Below are positions 29,101 to 42,688 of a DNA stretch of 64,000 nt, in pieces (the first letter of the stretch is position 1; each line of letters starts with the position of its first letter). Below the pieces are notes generated by a model that ran no database searches, had not been told where the DNA came from, and was given only the letters and a program-made list of their open reading frames with translations. This DNA comes from Lethocerus indicus (Eukaryota > Arthropoda > Insecta > Hemiptera > Belostomatidae): assembly GCA_019843655.1 (NCBI GenBank), contig JACDQD010000006.1, positions 23,826,246 through 23,890,245 of the forward strand, in the 5' to 3' direction. The position numbers were made by a program, and so were the translations under genes.

Positions 29101-32100
29101 TTTACGATTACCATCTAAAGTTGTAAGTTCTTGGATGAAATAGTTGTTATTAGGATTTAACCATAATAAAAATTACGTCAATAATAAACATTTAATTATA
29201 AACAAAAAATAATGGAATAAATAGTGTTTTAAGCCATATTCTTATCATAATCATGTGGCCTACAAAGTCTTACTTCCAATGTGATCAATCAGATATTATT
29301 ACTTCCTTCTTGGCTAAACAACCAAGAATAATAATTAATACATTTAAGAGCTTAGTAGTTAGTGAATATTGAGGGTTTAATGTCTGCATTTTCAATTTCT
29401 TTCACAGGAGTACCCTGATTACTATGAAGTTATAAAAAGGCCTATTAACTTGGAACAAATATCTCAAAGACTTAAAGCTAATTTATATGAAAGTCTGGAT
29501 GACCTCTGTTCTGATTTCATACTCATGTTTGATAATGCATGTAAATACAATGAACCAGATTCACAGATATATAAGGTAAGAATATTTTATTGAATATTTA
29601 ACTCTAAGAATATTTCTTCAGTTACTTTTAAATTGTTTCATGTGAGTGTTTATGCTATTGTTTATGAACTTGCAGGTGTTTTTAAGTATGCATGCTCTTT
29701 GTGTGTGTATTATATTTATTTCTATTTTGTTCTACAGGGAACTTAAAATATTTTTATAACTGCTTCTAGGATGCCTTAACACTTCAGAGAGTTGCTATGC
29801 AAACCAAACTTCAGTTAAGACAAGATGAGCAGAGTTTTCCAGATGTTCAAGCGGCAGTTCAAGAACTCCTTACCTCACTATTTACTTCAGTATACAATCA
29901 CCAAGATGAGGAAGGAAGATGCTTTTCTGATTCAATGCAAGAACTTCCAGAACATGATGATGTTGATGGCAAAAAGTAATTCCCATTATTTTGTTCACAC
30001 TTCATTCATTTTATCTTTGAAAATATATATTAAACTTATATTTCAAAAAAATAGTACTGTTCATAAAACTAAAGAGCTTTTAGCTTATAGTTTGAGATGG
30101 CATATTATCTAACAATGTCCTTGGTTTTGGCTTAATTCCTCTTATAGCTATTTGGGAGTGTTTGTAACTTGTAAGTGTTGAAACCACTAATGTAACTATA
30201 TATTAGTCATAACCAAGTAAAAAATCATATTAAAAATAAGTTAATGGAACAACATGTAATTTTACATTTATTTTGAAATTTATAGGGTTTAATAAATCAA
30301 ACAACTTGATGGCATTAATTTTGTTTCCGTTAACAAAACAATTCTTTGTTCTGTTAAAGTACATTTTTAGCTATGATATTATTTTTCATTATTTTATTAT
30401 TATAGAGTTCGAGCCCTTTCACTAGATTTGATCAAAAGGAGGCTGGATGGTGGACAATATAAAAGATTGGATCTCTTCCAGGAGGATATGTTTTCTTGTC
30501 TACAAAGAGCACGTAATCTTTCCCGGAGTGATTCTCAAGTTTTTGAAGACTCAGTTGAACTTCAGTCATTTTTTATTAGACAAAGGTAAACAATTTTTAT
30601 TAACAGTTCATTATGTATGTAGATCATGAATTCAGTAATCATTTCATTTATTTTGTGTAATTATTGCCAACAGGGATGATTTGTGCCGAAATGGAGATCT
30701 GTTACACTCTCCAGCTTTAAATTACACCTTATTGGATCTATCAAATGCTGTTGATCTTGAACGTCAAAACAAACAATCTCAAGAACAGAATGAGCAGCCT
30801 GAAGAAGAACAAGACACAAAACCTGTATTCAAGGTGATACAGTTATGCATTTCTTTAAGCCAATATAAGTATATTTCTACTATATTGGGTAGTTCAATGA
30901 AAATATTTTATTTAATGACTTTTGGATGTTTTCTGTATTTTTTTAAAATAAATATTCACTCAAAAGTTAGTTGCTTCTTCAAATGTTGTCATAATTGATC
31001 ATAGAAATGGTTTTTAGTATTTTAATAGTAATTTTAAATCATTTGTTTGTAATATGTTTAAAATAAATTGTGTCTACTTTAACCTTGTGGTCTACGTAAT
31101 TTGTGATTAGGAGGAACCAAGTACCAGTATGGCAGGTGTTGCAGATAATGCCCTTTCATTCAACCAACAAGTATACAGGATAGGAGACTTTGTCTATGCA
31201 GAAGGAAAAGAAAGGGGAATGGAGCCTATAATACTTAATATACAGAGGTTATGGACTAACCAAGAAGGGCAACAAATGTTGTATGGCAATCAGTATTACA
31301 GACCAAATGAAACTTACCATGTAACCACTCGAAAGTTCCTAGAGAAGGTATTGGAATCATCTTAAAATATTTTTCAGTTATGCAAATAATTCAATTTTAT
31401 TAATGAAACAAATATTTTAGTTTTATTATAAAAATCTAAATATTTTGAAATGCCTCTTTTTACTGTAGGAAGTATTCAAAACGGAGCAAAATGTGGCAAT
31501 GCCTCTGAATATGGTGCTTGGCCGTTGCTGTGTTTTGTCTGTAAAAGATTATTTTAGATCTAAGCCTGAAGGAGTTGATGAAAAAGATGTATATGTTTGT
31601 GAATCTCGATATTCAGCAAGAGCACGAGCATTTAAAAAAATAAAGGTAACTAAATAAACCTGGAGGTTTGAAATATAGAAATATTGCCAATAAATAATTT
31701 TTTTAAACTCATTTATTTCCTGCGCAATTTTGCCTGTTGCCGATATGCGCGGCAATAAATTTAAACATTAAGTATTATATATTAATAAGGTTCGGGATAT
31801 CATGGGATATATAATTAAGGTTTAATATGAATTATATATTAATAGTAGTATTCATATTGGTAATGTAAGAACATTTTTCTTTTAGTTCATGAATTTATCC
31901 TTTATTCATTTTTCCTCTAGAGTTGGCCACCAAGTCTTATGACTGGGTATAAATTAGTAGCTAGAGAAGAAATTCTGGAGCCTAAGAGAGTAATGTCCGT
32001 ATTTAGGCAGCGTGTTGAAAAACATAAAGAAGAAATAGCAGAATTGGAAGAGCAAGAAAAAGTTATTGAAAAACAGAAGCCTGTAAGTATAAACAAAAGA

Positions 32101-35100
32101 GTTAACATGAAATATTTCACCTGTCCTTTCTCATATGCAAATTGTTGAAGAAAGTTGATTGTATTGAAATTGTATGTAATCATATTTCTTTCTATAATTG
32201 TTTTCAGTATATTCTTTATTTCAAACTATTAATAACTTTCAGTAATTTACTGTTGGATAACTAATTAAAACTGTCTTGGACCTATGTTTAAATAATTAAG
32301 GGAAGTAATTGCATGCTATTTATGAAAGGGTTTACAAATAAGATTCCACCAAAATATATACCAATTTACAAGAGAAGAACAGTGCTTATGTTGTGAATCA
32401 TAAATGAAATATAGTTTTCGTAATGAGCACATGGTTACATAAAGTCAGTTTACAATTAACAATATTGATGTAATATTAAAAAAATATTTTCTTATATTTT
32501 CTGAATCAATTTTGTTAAAGAATGTTCCTGTTGGGACTCCCAGCGATGATGGATTGATATTCTATGAACAGTTCAACACACAAACAGTTATAATTAAAAC
32601 AGGAGACTGTGTATATATGAAAACTGATTCTGGAAGACAGCTTATTGCCCAAGCTGATACCATATGGACTAATAAGGAGTAAGCCAAAAAACAGATAATA
32701 GATAGCTATAGTGATAAATATATTCTTTGTCATGGCAAGTTTAATTATTTTCAAAAATTATTAATCTTCTATATATAAGGACAGCTGGCGTAACCGGCTT
32801 AGCTCAGATGGTTCAGTTTTACAGCTTACAATGATAATTTACTCACACCTTTCACAATGACAAGTCTTTATATTGGTTTTTAAAAAATGCTGACAACATT
32901 TTAGAACCTTCCTACGCCTTATTTTATTTATTTGAATTTCTCAATGCTTTCAATCAATAGGAAGAGTCATACAGTACTTGTACACCACGGTTTTAACTAA
33001 GGAATAAAATATTGATCAAAAAAGTGATGAAATTTGAAACTTAAATTGTGCTACTGATCAAATTATAAATTATTATTTCTTCCTTTGTAGAGGACAAGGT
33101 TTCTTCAGAGGCCCGTGGGTTGTAATGCCATCTGAAATTCCCCACACACCTTCCAAGTCTTTCTATAAGCAGGAAGTGTTTCTGAGTACTCTTGAAGACA
33201 CTCATTCCACTTCAAATATTGTTTCTAAGTGTGCTGTCCTAGATCACAGTGAATATGTATCATGTATGTATCATAACAAGTATTTTGAAACATTTGCTCT
33301 ACTCCTTGTTATTTTGCAATACTTTAATTTTACTTTTATTTATTTAAATAGGTCGGCCAACAGAAATATCTGAAAATGATATTTTTGTATGTGAAAGTGT
33401 GTATGATGAAGCACGGCGAACTGTAAAAGAATTACCTAGAGAAGGTTTAAAGAAATATACTCACTCACCAATTGTAACCCAAGATGAGATATATTTCTTC
33501 AGGCGTTTGATAAATCCACCAAAGGTAAGTTCAGACCTCTAGCTCTTTAATATTACAATTATTATTATTTATAATTTATTAATAAATCTATAATATGAGT
33601 ATGTAAGTATGATATAAAATATTCTACATTTAACATATTTATTTGTGTCCTTACATTTTTGTTGAAGTTTATGTTATAATATATGAAAAAACATAATGAT
33701 TAGAATTTAATGTATTTAAATACTCTCAGAGGTTTGAAATAGCAGCACCTATGTGATCTTCTGTTTCTATTTTCTTATATGATTCTAAGTATAACCAATT
33801 TCACATTTTCACCATCTAAGAGTAGCATTCATGCTCATCAATATAATGCGTTACATTCCCACATGGGCTACTGATGAAGGAAGCTATTAGCACTGTTCCT
33901 ATAGACCACATATGTTTTTACCTAATTGAATGCAACTTATAATAGTGAAAAGCCAGAACTGAAGATCAGTTAATGAGTGGAGACAAAGATATAAAAATAA
34001 TGATATCGATTAAAACTTATATTTTACATTTTGTTTGTGTTTTTAATTGTGCATATTGTGATTTCATAAACATCACTCTCTCTCTGCAAACTACATGGAA
34101 CTAAATTAAATATTCTATGAAGGTTTTCTTTTTGATACTTCTTTTTAATGACATCTATAGTATTACATTGTATCAAAAGAAAGCAATATTGGAAACATGA
34201 ATTACAATTTTCATCATGCAAGCTCTGATATAATAGTGAAATGCATTCTGGCAAAAAGATTGCTTAGAATAATACATGAAACCTCAGAGGTTGCAAACGT
34301 AAACAGGAAAAATGTAAGACACTAGTAAAAAAATGTAGGGAAGATACTTAAAAAAATTAACAATACATTTATCAAACCTTAATACTTTGTTTTAATGGCA
34401 GATACCTCCTGAAAATTCACACGCAGCAACATCACAATTCACCCATCAATATGAAAATTCAGTAAGTCATTTTATTCATATATTTTAATGCAACTGTGCG
34501 TGCGTGTATGTACATATTGTCTGTTTTGCTTAGTTAATGCTTGCATTGTATGCATTATAAGTGAGCTATTAATTGAAATAAGTAGTGTTTTTTCTGATTT
34601 GAAATAATTTATGATATCCATTATGACAGGGGCGTATCTGATTTAAATTATTAAATTCAGAGATACACAAACATCTTCCTTATTTTTATTACAATATTCA
34701 TCCCTGCCTTATTCTTCTGTATTTGCTGTTAGTATCCAATTTTTAAATAACTGTGTCAGTAGAATATGTTGAACATTCTCTCTATCCCACAAATTGCTGA
34801 ATTTTTAGGTAGGTTGTCCTCTTGATTTTTATAACCATAGACCTGTATAGATGAATTGGTTTCCTATTTTATTTATTTTTATTTCTTTATTTCTTAGATT
34901 TTGGTCATACTTTCTGTTCATCATGAATGTTGTTTGGTTACAACATTTTTAATTTCTTATTGTATTATTTATTCTCGTTGAATGCTAATAACATTAATGG
35001 TTCTTTTTTGGGAAAGTATTATTAAGTATAATTATGGGCAATATGAAATATGAATTTTGGGGAAAATTTTGAATGGACAGGAAACTAAATCGAATAACAA

Positions 35101-38100
35101 TCCTTAATTGTTGGCTGTTCAATGAATATATTATTGTTCATTTTGTACTGAGGAAGAAACAAAACTGCTTACATTTCAAACATCATGATATAAGGTTTAA
35201 TTTTTGATTAAATTAGGATACAATCTTCTTAATTGGCGCATTTAAAAACTAGGTGTCATCTGATGTCACACTTATAGTAATACAGTATAAAATTAATTTT
35301 AATAAATGACAAATCAGAATTGCATTGTAGATATTTCAGACCCATGCTTTAATATTTCTGAAGAGTGATAAAAGCCTTTTAAATCTCTAACAAAGTATTA
35401 AACCTTCGTAATATTAATGCTTCATTTGTTTTGGTAAAGTGATGTAAAATAAGCAAAAAATGGATTAATTTCACCCAAATAAATGTATAGTCAGTGTTAT
35501 CTATGTTTTTATTTGAACAGACCACCATCGACGTTCTTCAGAAATTAATATATATAGCCTTGTTGTCCTTGTATTGTAAATGGGTTACATATGTCGTAAT
35601 AGGTCGATTCTGATGTATTGATGGAAGATTCCATGGATGGAGCACCTCCATCAGTTGGGTCTGGTGATATTCCACATTCAGCGATTTCAACACCAGTAAC
35701 ATCCAAAAAGGTAGTGATTAAACAGGACATTTGTACTTGTTTTGTTTTGAAAAACAAAACATCCTAAAGTAAATTTTCGATACAATGCTAAATTGGTTCT
35801 TAAGAATCGTGAATCATTTGCACTGGCTATTATTCCTTATATAAAACTAACATTGGGTCTTTTGTTTTGTGTAAAGTTCATCAATCTTGTGTTTGGAGTG
35901 TGTGGCTTTGGATTTGTCTTGTTTTGTTTGTATTGGGCCCTCTAACCAATGATAGTACAAATTATTTTTAACTTTTTGTTTTGGAGGGAAATTTGGAACA
36001 CTTCCTTTTTTTTTAATTTACTGCCTGCTTAATGTTTGAAGCATCCTACATAGTTGCACTATTCTACTGACTACAATAGCTTAAAGTATAATTATGTATT
36101 ATATTTAGTGTGTTTAGTTACAATGCAAGGTAAAAACAACGGAAATATTAATGAAGAAAGTAAAGAAACTTAAAAGATTGCATTAATTTTAATCAACTTC
36201 TAATTATTTATAGTTATACCTAATTATAAATAGCAATTATAATTATAAATAATTAAAATTAAATATATAATATCATGTATGTACATATGTGTATTATTAA
36301 AAAATATTGAATAATTCATAACAATGCTACAAAATGATATCCAATTCCTTTTATTGGTCAGAATAAAATGACCAATGTAATGAATCACTTGAAGATTAAA
36401 AGGTTGCTTTATTTTTAAAAGTGTTGTATACTGTTAATGAGGACAGACCCTAACATACAAGCAACTGCAAAAGTAATATTTCTTTAATATTAATAAATGG
36501 ATTGATAAGTTGTTCCTTGTCTTTTTCAGGTCAAAGGAACCGGTAAAAAGCTAGTTACTGGTTACATTTTATACTCAGGGGAAGTTCGTAAGTCAGTGTC
36601 AGCCAGTAATCCTGATTGCACCTTTGGGGAAGTAAGCAGAATAGTTGGAAATGAGGTATGTTTTATATACAAATGATCTATGATTTATTGATTTCTTGTA
36701 TTTCTATAAAATCAGAGCCAAAAATGTAGAAACATTTATGTACTATAATTATGTCATTTCTGTTTATTCCACTTGATATATAAACTTACTTGACATTTAA
36801 TATTTGAGTGGAAAAGGGCACAGGTAGTAGAACTCTAACTTGTTCAATTACTGCACTGCTTGGTTTTGGATTTTATGATCCATTGGTCATCTCAATATAA
36901 CTAAGACTCTATGCTCTGTTTATATTACAGTTTGGATCCGACACATTTCGAAAGCCTTACTTTTACTATTCTTATTTATAAGAAGTATTTCTGCTGGTAA
37001 AAGAACTGCCAAATTAGAATCTATTAGGTTTATAGAGTTGTGGCATGGTCTCAAATATGTATCCTTCTGTATCCTAATCAGAATTTGTTTTACTGAGATG
37101 TGCATCTACTGATCTCACTTACAAGTTTCTTAATAATTCTAGACCCTCTGTATATTATTTTTCTATTCAATTAAAGTAGTATTTGTTGCTAGTGTGGTAT
37201 ATTGTATTTGTACAAGCAAATGTATGCTCATTTGTTGTTCTTATTTACTTTTAGTGGAGAAAGCTTGCTGCTAGTGAGAAGGCGGCATGGGAAGAACGGG
37301 CTGCACGGATAAATGAAGAAACTATGGCAAATAAAAATCAAGAAGAACAGTGTCCATCTCCTGCTCCACAAGTGCAACAGGTATCCCCATCCACTGACAT
37401 TGTCGTCTTTGAGTGCTGCTGGGAAAATTGTGACTGGCAATTTGAAGATATGGCAGATGCTATTGAGCATGCCGTAGCTGATGGGTCAGGCCATGTCCAT
37501 ACGTATTTCAATAATCTACCTCAGCAAGGTTTGTTGTCATAGTTTTCACTTATGTTTATATTAACAAATAAATATTAAGAGGCTTGTAAACCCTCTTTTG
37601 AAATAGATTTATTTTATAAGTAACCTGATTGAGAGAACTAAGCACCAAAACATTCTTAAAATATTCACAGAATTGTGTCCGCTTTATTTGTGCGCATCTG
37701 AATTTTAATTTGTTATTGAAGAAGTTCAAAACACTCATTGGAAATTAATTTTTACTCAACTAAAGTTTGTTGAGTGCAAGAGCACCGGGATGCTAGCGCC
37801 CCAATGAGGGTGGTGCAGCCGAACACGAGCAGCCAAAACCAGTCTAGAAAATACCAACCAAACCAGCGAGAGGAGACAGCAACACACGAAATATACAATA
37901 AATATTTTAATTATTTACAGATATTGAATTCCAGTGCCAATGGAGAGGTTGTACTAGAACTAGAAAAACAGTGCCTCCTTTTCCAAATCTACATCGTCTT
38001 GCAAGACATGTTAGGGAGGTTCATATTCTGAAGAGTCCTGGCCGAAGTGTACCAACAGACCAGAGGAGCAAGTATGTATTTAAAACTCTCATAATACTTG

Positions 38101-41062
38101 ATCTCTTCACATTTATACATAATTTAGATATAAGAATTTTATGACATTAATATTAATAAATTTTTGACATTATTCATTCTTCAAATTTCATATACTAACA
38201 TTCTTTTTAAATGTTACCAGTTCATTCCATTTATCATTTTTAAGTATATGGAACCAGTTAGGCAAATATTTTTGTTAAATTTTAATTTAACAAAATATAT
38301 TGAAATTTTTATCCCCGCATTTACATTTCCATTACAAAAACATAGGCTTTGTCATTTTTATGAAAATCAGTGAAAGAATTGAGTTTGGGAAATCAAGAAT
38401 TTTCATTGGATAGTATTTGTTAGTGTCAAGATTTGTTTTTCAGAAACTATGTGGCCAAGGCTCGACAGTTGGTAGCTTCTTCATCTTCAACATCTGTCTC
38501 TGATACTGTTATTGGTTGGTTTTTCATCAAGTCATTGGTTCTCACTCGCATGATGTCATTTGTTTTAACGAGTTCTGTTTTTGAATTATGACCACGAACA
38601 TACATAGGTTTACATTACAAACATGACTATAAATATGGATTATATCTTTTTAGTGTGTACAGTGGCCTATTAGTGTTGTTTCCATTGTACAATTTATGTT
38701 TATTTAACGTTACTTGAAAGCTTTAAAAAGTGAGTTATACATATATTGTCCTTTTTAAATAAATCAAATGTTATTTATTGATTGTTAAACTTTTTTCTTT
38801 ATATAGTGCAAGTGTGCCAGTAGCCAATATATGTGATATTTGGATTGTTAAACTTGCACAATCTTATTCACTTCATTAAGTTAAGGTTTTTACAGTATTA
38901 ATCCTCATCTGTATTTTCATGGTCAAAAATCACCCAAAAAATAGTAATTTGTGCATTTAACACTAAATGCATGATTTGATATATTTTCCCTTCCAGGAAT
39001 TAGAAATCTTGGTTTTTGCCTCAACAACAGCGCTTATTTATAAATATGTTTTTATATTTATTCAGGCAATATATTCTGCAATTTTATAGTATTTTAAGTT
39101 ATTGCCATCTTGTAGTAACAGTAAAAGTGTGCCTCTTAGCAATGTTTTTTGTCATGCATGGTTGTGTGTAGGCACTATATGCCATCTCGCAAAGCTGTTA
39201 TGAAGACGATGTCAGCTAGCCCAATGCCAGGTGTAACATTGCATGCTGCTTGTAAGTAAAATATATATATTCAGAAAACATTTTTTATAGTAATGATTAG
39301 ATTATTAGTTATTTAAAGTAATATTACCAAAATCATAGATTTATTAGTAATTTGTGCCTCACTTGTGTTTGTGCTGTTTTATTTTTGTTCTTTTTTTATC
39401 TGGTTTTTGTATTTAATCAATAATTGAGTTTAAATGTAAAAAATCTAATAACAATAATGTTTTGAAATGTATTAATATTTTGGTGTTTGTCTACCTTTAT
39501 TTAATCCTGTTTATATCACTGATGTAAACATATGAAGCAGATAAAATGCTTTAAATTCTATCATACGGAAATTAGAAATGTTATAGAAATTAAAGTTTTC
39601 ATTTCAAACACATTACATAAATAAATTATGCTTAATGGCACAGATTATGTTGTAGTTAAAACATTCATTTAAAAATTTACAACTGAATAATTACACATGG
39701 AACTGCATTAACCAAACCCAGGGTTTTTAAATATAATTTCAGCTTCAAGGAGGAAATGTTTAAATTGTTTCCAACCTTTTTTATATAGACATATCAATAT
39801 TTAATTTCTTTGTATTATTTTGATTGACTACAAAGATATAGTTAAAAATTTTGCAAAGATAGTCTATATTAAATCCTCATTTTATTTTAAATAAAAAATT
39901 CTTATATTTATTCGATCAGTTAAGTTAAAATCCTATATCTCCATTTCAGGAAATAATTTGTTTACATTTATTTTACATTAATAAAAAAACTCAGGAATTA
40001 TTTAAGATATTATAATTCCTTAACTTCATAATTTGAAATATAATGAAACTTCCTGATTTTCAACGAATCATTAGTTTTATATACTGTGATAATTGTTAAA
40101 CTAAGAAATATGGTTTAAAGTGTAAAAAACCCACTTTATTATTAGCATTGTTTTTGTTATTTGCAGCTGTCACTCCAGGAATTTTGGGTAGTCATGCGCG
40201 AAACACACCTTCCCCCCTGTCACAGAATGGAAGTATGTTCCTATTTAAAAAATGAATAAATATTTTAATACTCTGCTGTATTTTTTTTTATATTTTTGCT
40301 ATAATGCATTTTCTTTTTGTAGCTCTGTTGAACGGACGTCTGTTGGAACCACTCTTCGTCACTGTGCCTCCCCGTCCTCAAAAGCTACTCCATTCGGAAG
40401 CTTATATTAAGTAAGTATCCTTAAATATTTTATTAATTTCTCCAGTCTAACATTTTATAGCATTGGTGGGGAATTATATTACTACATTAAATTTGTGGGC
40501 ATCATTTACTGGGTCCACGGATATCCAAGCATTAAACTTTCTGCGGCTTGATATGCCCTCAAGTATTAACATATTAAAAAGGAATTTATATTTCAGTTTA
40601 TCATTTTTTAAAAATGCATACTTACTGTTTTATTTGTACTTTTTGTTCAACTTGTATATATTGTTCTAATATATTCAGTTAATAATAAATAAAAATAAAT
40701 AATTGTCTATAAATAATTATAGTAATATTTACCAATGGCGTGCTAAAAATTCAATTTGTTACATATATTTACTGCTCTGTAATTTGTAATTGATCCTATT
40801 TTTTTTCTTACAATTTAACCACTATGTGTTCACTATTTGATTCAGGTATATAGAGGGTTTAACACCAGAAAATCGAAATGTATCTAATTGGGATAAGCAG
40901 CTGAAAGCATCTCAGGAAACGGTTGAATCTCCAGATGTAACACGTTTGCCAGGGCATTGGCTTGGAAATGGAGTAGGCAATCATGGCAACATACTGACTG
41001 CACTGTGGACGTTACGTGACTTTATGTTTAGGGATGCTCTTGGAATTTCCAAACATTTATGA
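23112..41062 (+). CDS. polybromo: Polybromo, PBAP/PBAF SWI/SNF subunit
   Basis: Thirty-four coding exons, all in phase, encode 1701 residues (human PBRM1 is of similar size). Exons: 23112-23222, 23787-23906, 24462-24587, 25106-25240, 25879-26061, 26266-26528, 27030-27196, 27397-27509, 27593-27691, 27826-27891, 27991-28179, 28329-28496, 28667-28815, 28945-29122, 29408-29575, 29770-29975, 30406-30585, 30674-30833, 31111-31347, 31469-31645, 31921-32082, 32521-32678, 33091-33263, 33352-33524, 34402-34461, 35603-35710, 36530-36655, 37255-37528, 37921-38071, 38444-38518, 39172-39251, 40167-40232, 40323-40410, 40846-41062. Six tandem bromodomains fill about residues 38-880; the first five show the PxYYE/K and KxxNxxxS-Y signatures, while the sixth is divergent. 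Two BAH domains (about 945-1065 and 1140-1255), an HMG box (about 1344-1410) and two C2H2-like fingers (about 1438-1515) follow. The C-terminus contains LFVTVPPRPQ. In the family, the protein reads acetylated histones and targets the PBAP/PBAF remodeller to chromatin. The fingers are, as far as I recall, absent from human PBRM1. The exon 30 donor (38519) is weak but is the only one that keeps frame into exon 31. Confidence 0.97.
24110..24320 (+). mobile_element. tRNA-derived SINE copy 1 (polybromo intron 2)
   Basis: An A-box-like TGGCTCAGGGG at 24121 and a B-box-like GGTTTGAATCC at 24164-24174 mark an RNA polymerase III promoter of tRNA origin. A tRNA-unrelated body and an A-rich tail follow. 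It aligns over most of its length with the copy at 25286. This copy retains about 35 internal bases (near 24194-24227) that the other lacks. Confidence 0.85.
25286..25467 (+). mobile_element. tRNA-derived SINE copy 2 (polybromo intron 4)
   Basis: The second member of the same family, in the same orientation. B box GGTTCAAACC is at 25339-25348, followed by the shared body (GGGAAAGTGATC, CACAAAAAGTGCATATCA) and an A-rich tail. It differs from copy 1 at many sites and has an internal deletion, so both are old insertions. Confidence 0.85.
32793..32822 (+). repeat. possible truncated tRNA-like/SINE head
   Basis: CCGGCTTAGCTCAGATGGTT resembles the 5' half and A box of a tRNA or tRNA-derived SINE. 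No B box or tail follows, so it is at best a short relic in a polybromo intron. Confidence 0.3.
37754..37896 (+). mobile_element. Penelope-like element terminal fragment in polybromo intron 28
   Basis: The left part (ACTCAACTAAAGTTTGTTGA, GCTAGCGCCCC, TGAGGGTGG) matches the sequence at 55608-55676. The right part (GAGCAGCCaAAACCaGTcTAG, CCAAACCAGCGAGAGGA, CACACGAAAT) matches 56471-56536. The coding interior is missing, so this looks like an internally deleted or terminal-repeat-only copy. Its right end is about 24 bases from the acceptor of exon 29. Confidence 0.75.
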
Positions 41063-42688
41063 ACTTCAAAGTAAGGATGAATTAATAGTTAGTGTAAAGT
41101 TCTGTGTGGAACCTTGTGAATTATTAACAGTAGTTAAATAAATATGAATGTAAGGTATATGTTGATCTTCAGTAGGCTAAAGACATCGATTGGTGAATAG
41201 CAATATTGATAAAAAGATCTCTCGAACCTTATGCCACAAATTTTCTTCTGTGCACATTAAAGTTTCTAATTGTGCTTTTGTGAGTATTGTTGAAGAAGTA
41301 CTCACCAATGAAAATAGTCCTTCTTTCCTGAGGAATAATATTGATCACTTCAATTTAAACAATAATTGTGTTCCACAGTACTTTTGGATCTGTACGAAAG
41401 TGTCTCGATATGTTATAGGTGTTATTCTTTTATACACACAAATTTTTAGTTATATTTTTACAAGACTATGAAATTGCAGCATAAATATTGATGTTGAAAC
41501 ATCGATTTGTAGTATTAATACTGAAAAATAAATTATTTCTAATAGCTGTAGAATGTACATAATCAGGACAATTTTAAAAAGATGATTTATAAAGTATTAA
41601 TATTTTAGTTTTGATGAACTGAAAATATTTAGTTAAAGATATAATTAGGGAATTGGCCAATATCAAATTTTAAACATGTGCAACAAGTTGCCTTAATGAA
41701 ACAATTGTTTTAATTTAATTATTCAGAGATTAATGTATGATTGCTTTATGTTGTTATTGTTTCTTTCACTGTTAAAATGTAATGCAAGTACAATGAAACC
41801 TCTCTGACATAATTCATAAAACACTACACACTTTAATCTGTGTATATTTATTAGACAGCAAATATTGTATACTAAATTATTTATGCATTCAAATCAATGA
41901 ACGTTTGAAATAAATGACCAATTGAAGGAATTGTGGATATAAGAACATTACATTTAAATATAGATAAAAATTAATTTTTGTCATGTAAATTCATATCTGT
42001 GGAGCTGAAAAATTAATTTTTGTCATGTAAATTGATATCTGTGGAGCTGATATGTTGAGGTTTCTTACATTGTTTCTGGTCATTCTAGACTCTTGTTATA
42101 CATAGATTACTCTGGCTAGAGGTTTCACTCATTCAAGTACTTAATTGTCATCATTGCTTTATCTTTTAATTAATTTAATTACTGACATGTTAGCATCATT
42201 ATAACTTTCATTTGAAAGGGGGACAATTCTTTAATGCAGCATATTATTTTATACAATGCCTGCTTTTATGAACGTGATTAGAAAATGAAACAATGTTTCA
42301 ATCATATAGTATATTTACAGTTATCTACATTACGTGATATCAGATTATCAAAATTAACAAATATCCTTCTGGATTGTAACAAAATAATATAGAATAACAA
42401 TAGTATAAAATAAACAAAGAATATAAACAAAAATGTTTTAGAACATTTAGAATAAGAACATTGTACTATTAATTTATTTTCTATTATATTGTATGATAAA
42501 TAAAATGTTTTGAAACATTTTTTAAATATGTGGAAAATTGTAATTGCTGATTGTTCTACATATATATATTTTTTTTTAATTGCAATGTGAAAAGTACAAA
42601 CTACTTTTGAATTAGCATAAATAAATAATGCCATTCCTTAACTAAGTTCATATTTGTCAGCAATTAACACTTGTAGAGGTGTGATAAA
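41063..42688. other. polybromo 3'UTR and convergent intergenic gap
   Basis: AATAAA hexamers at 41137 and 41527 could end the polybromo transcript. A 42-bp tandem duplication lies at 41966-42049. The rest is AT-rich; part will be the 3'UTR of SDHAF4, which converges on polybromo. Confidence 0.6.
41966..42049. repeat. 42-bp tandem duplication
   Basis: Two adjacent 42-base units (41966-42007 and 42008-42049) that begin AAAAATTAATTTTTGTCATG differ at a single position (TCAT against TGAT). This is a recent duplication. Confidence 0.95.
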
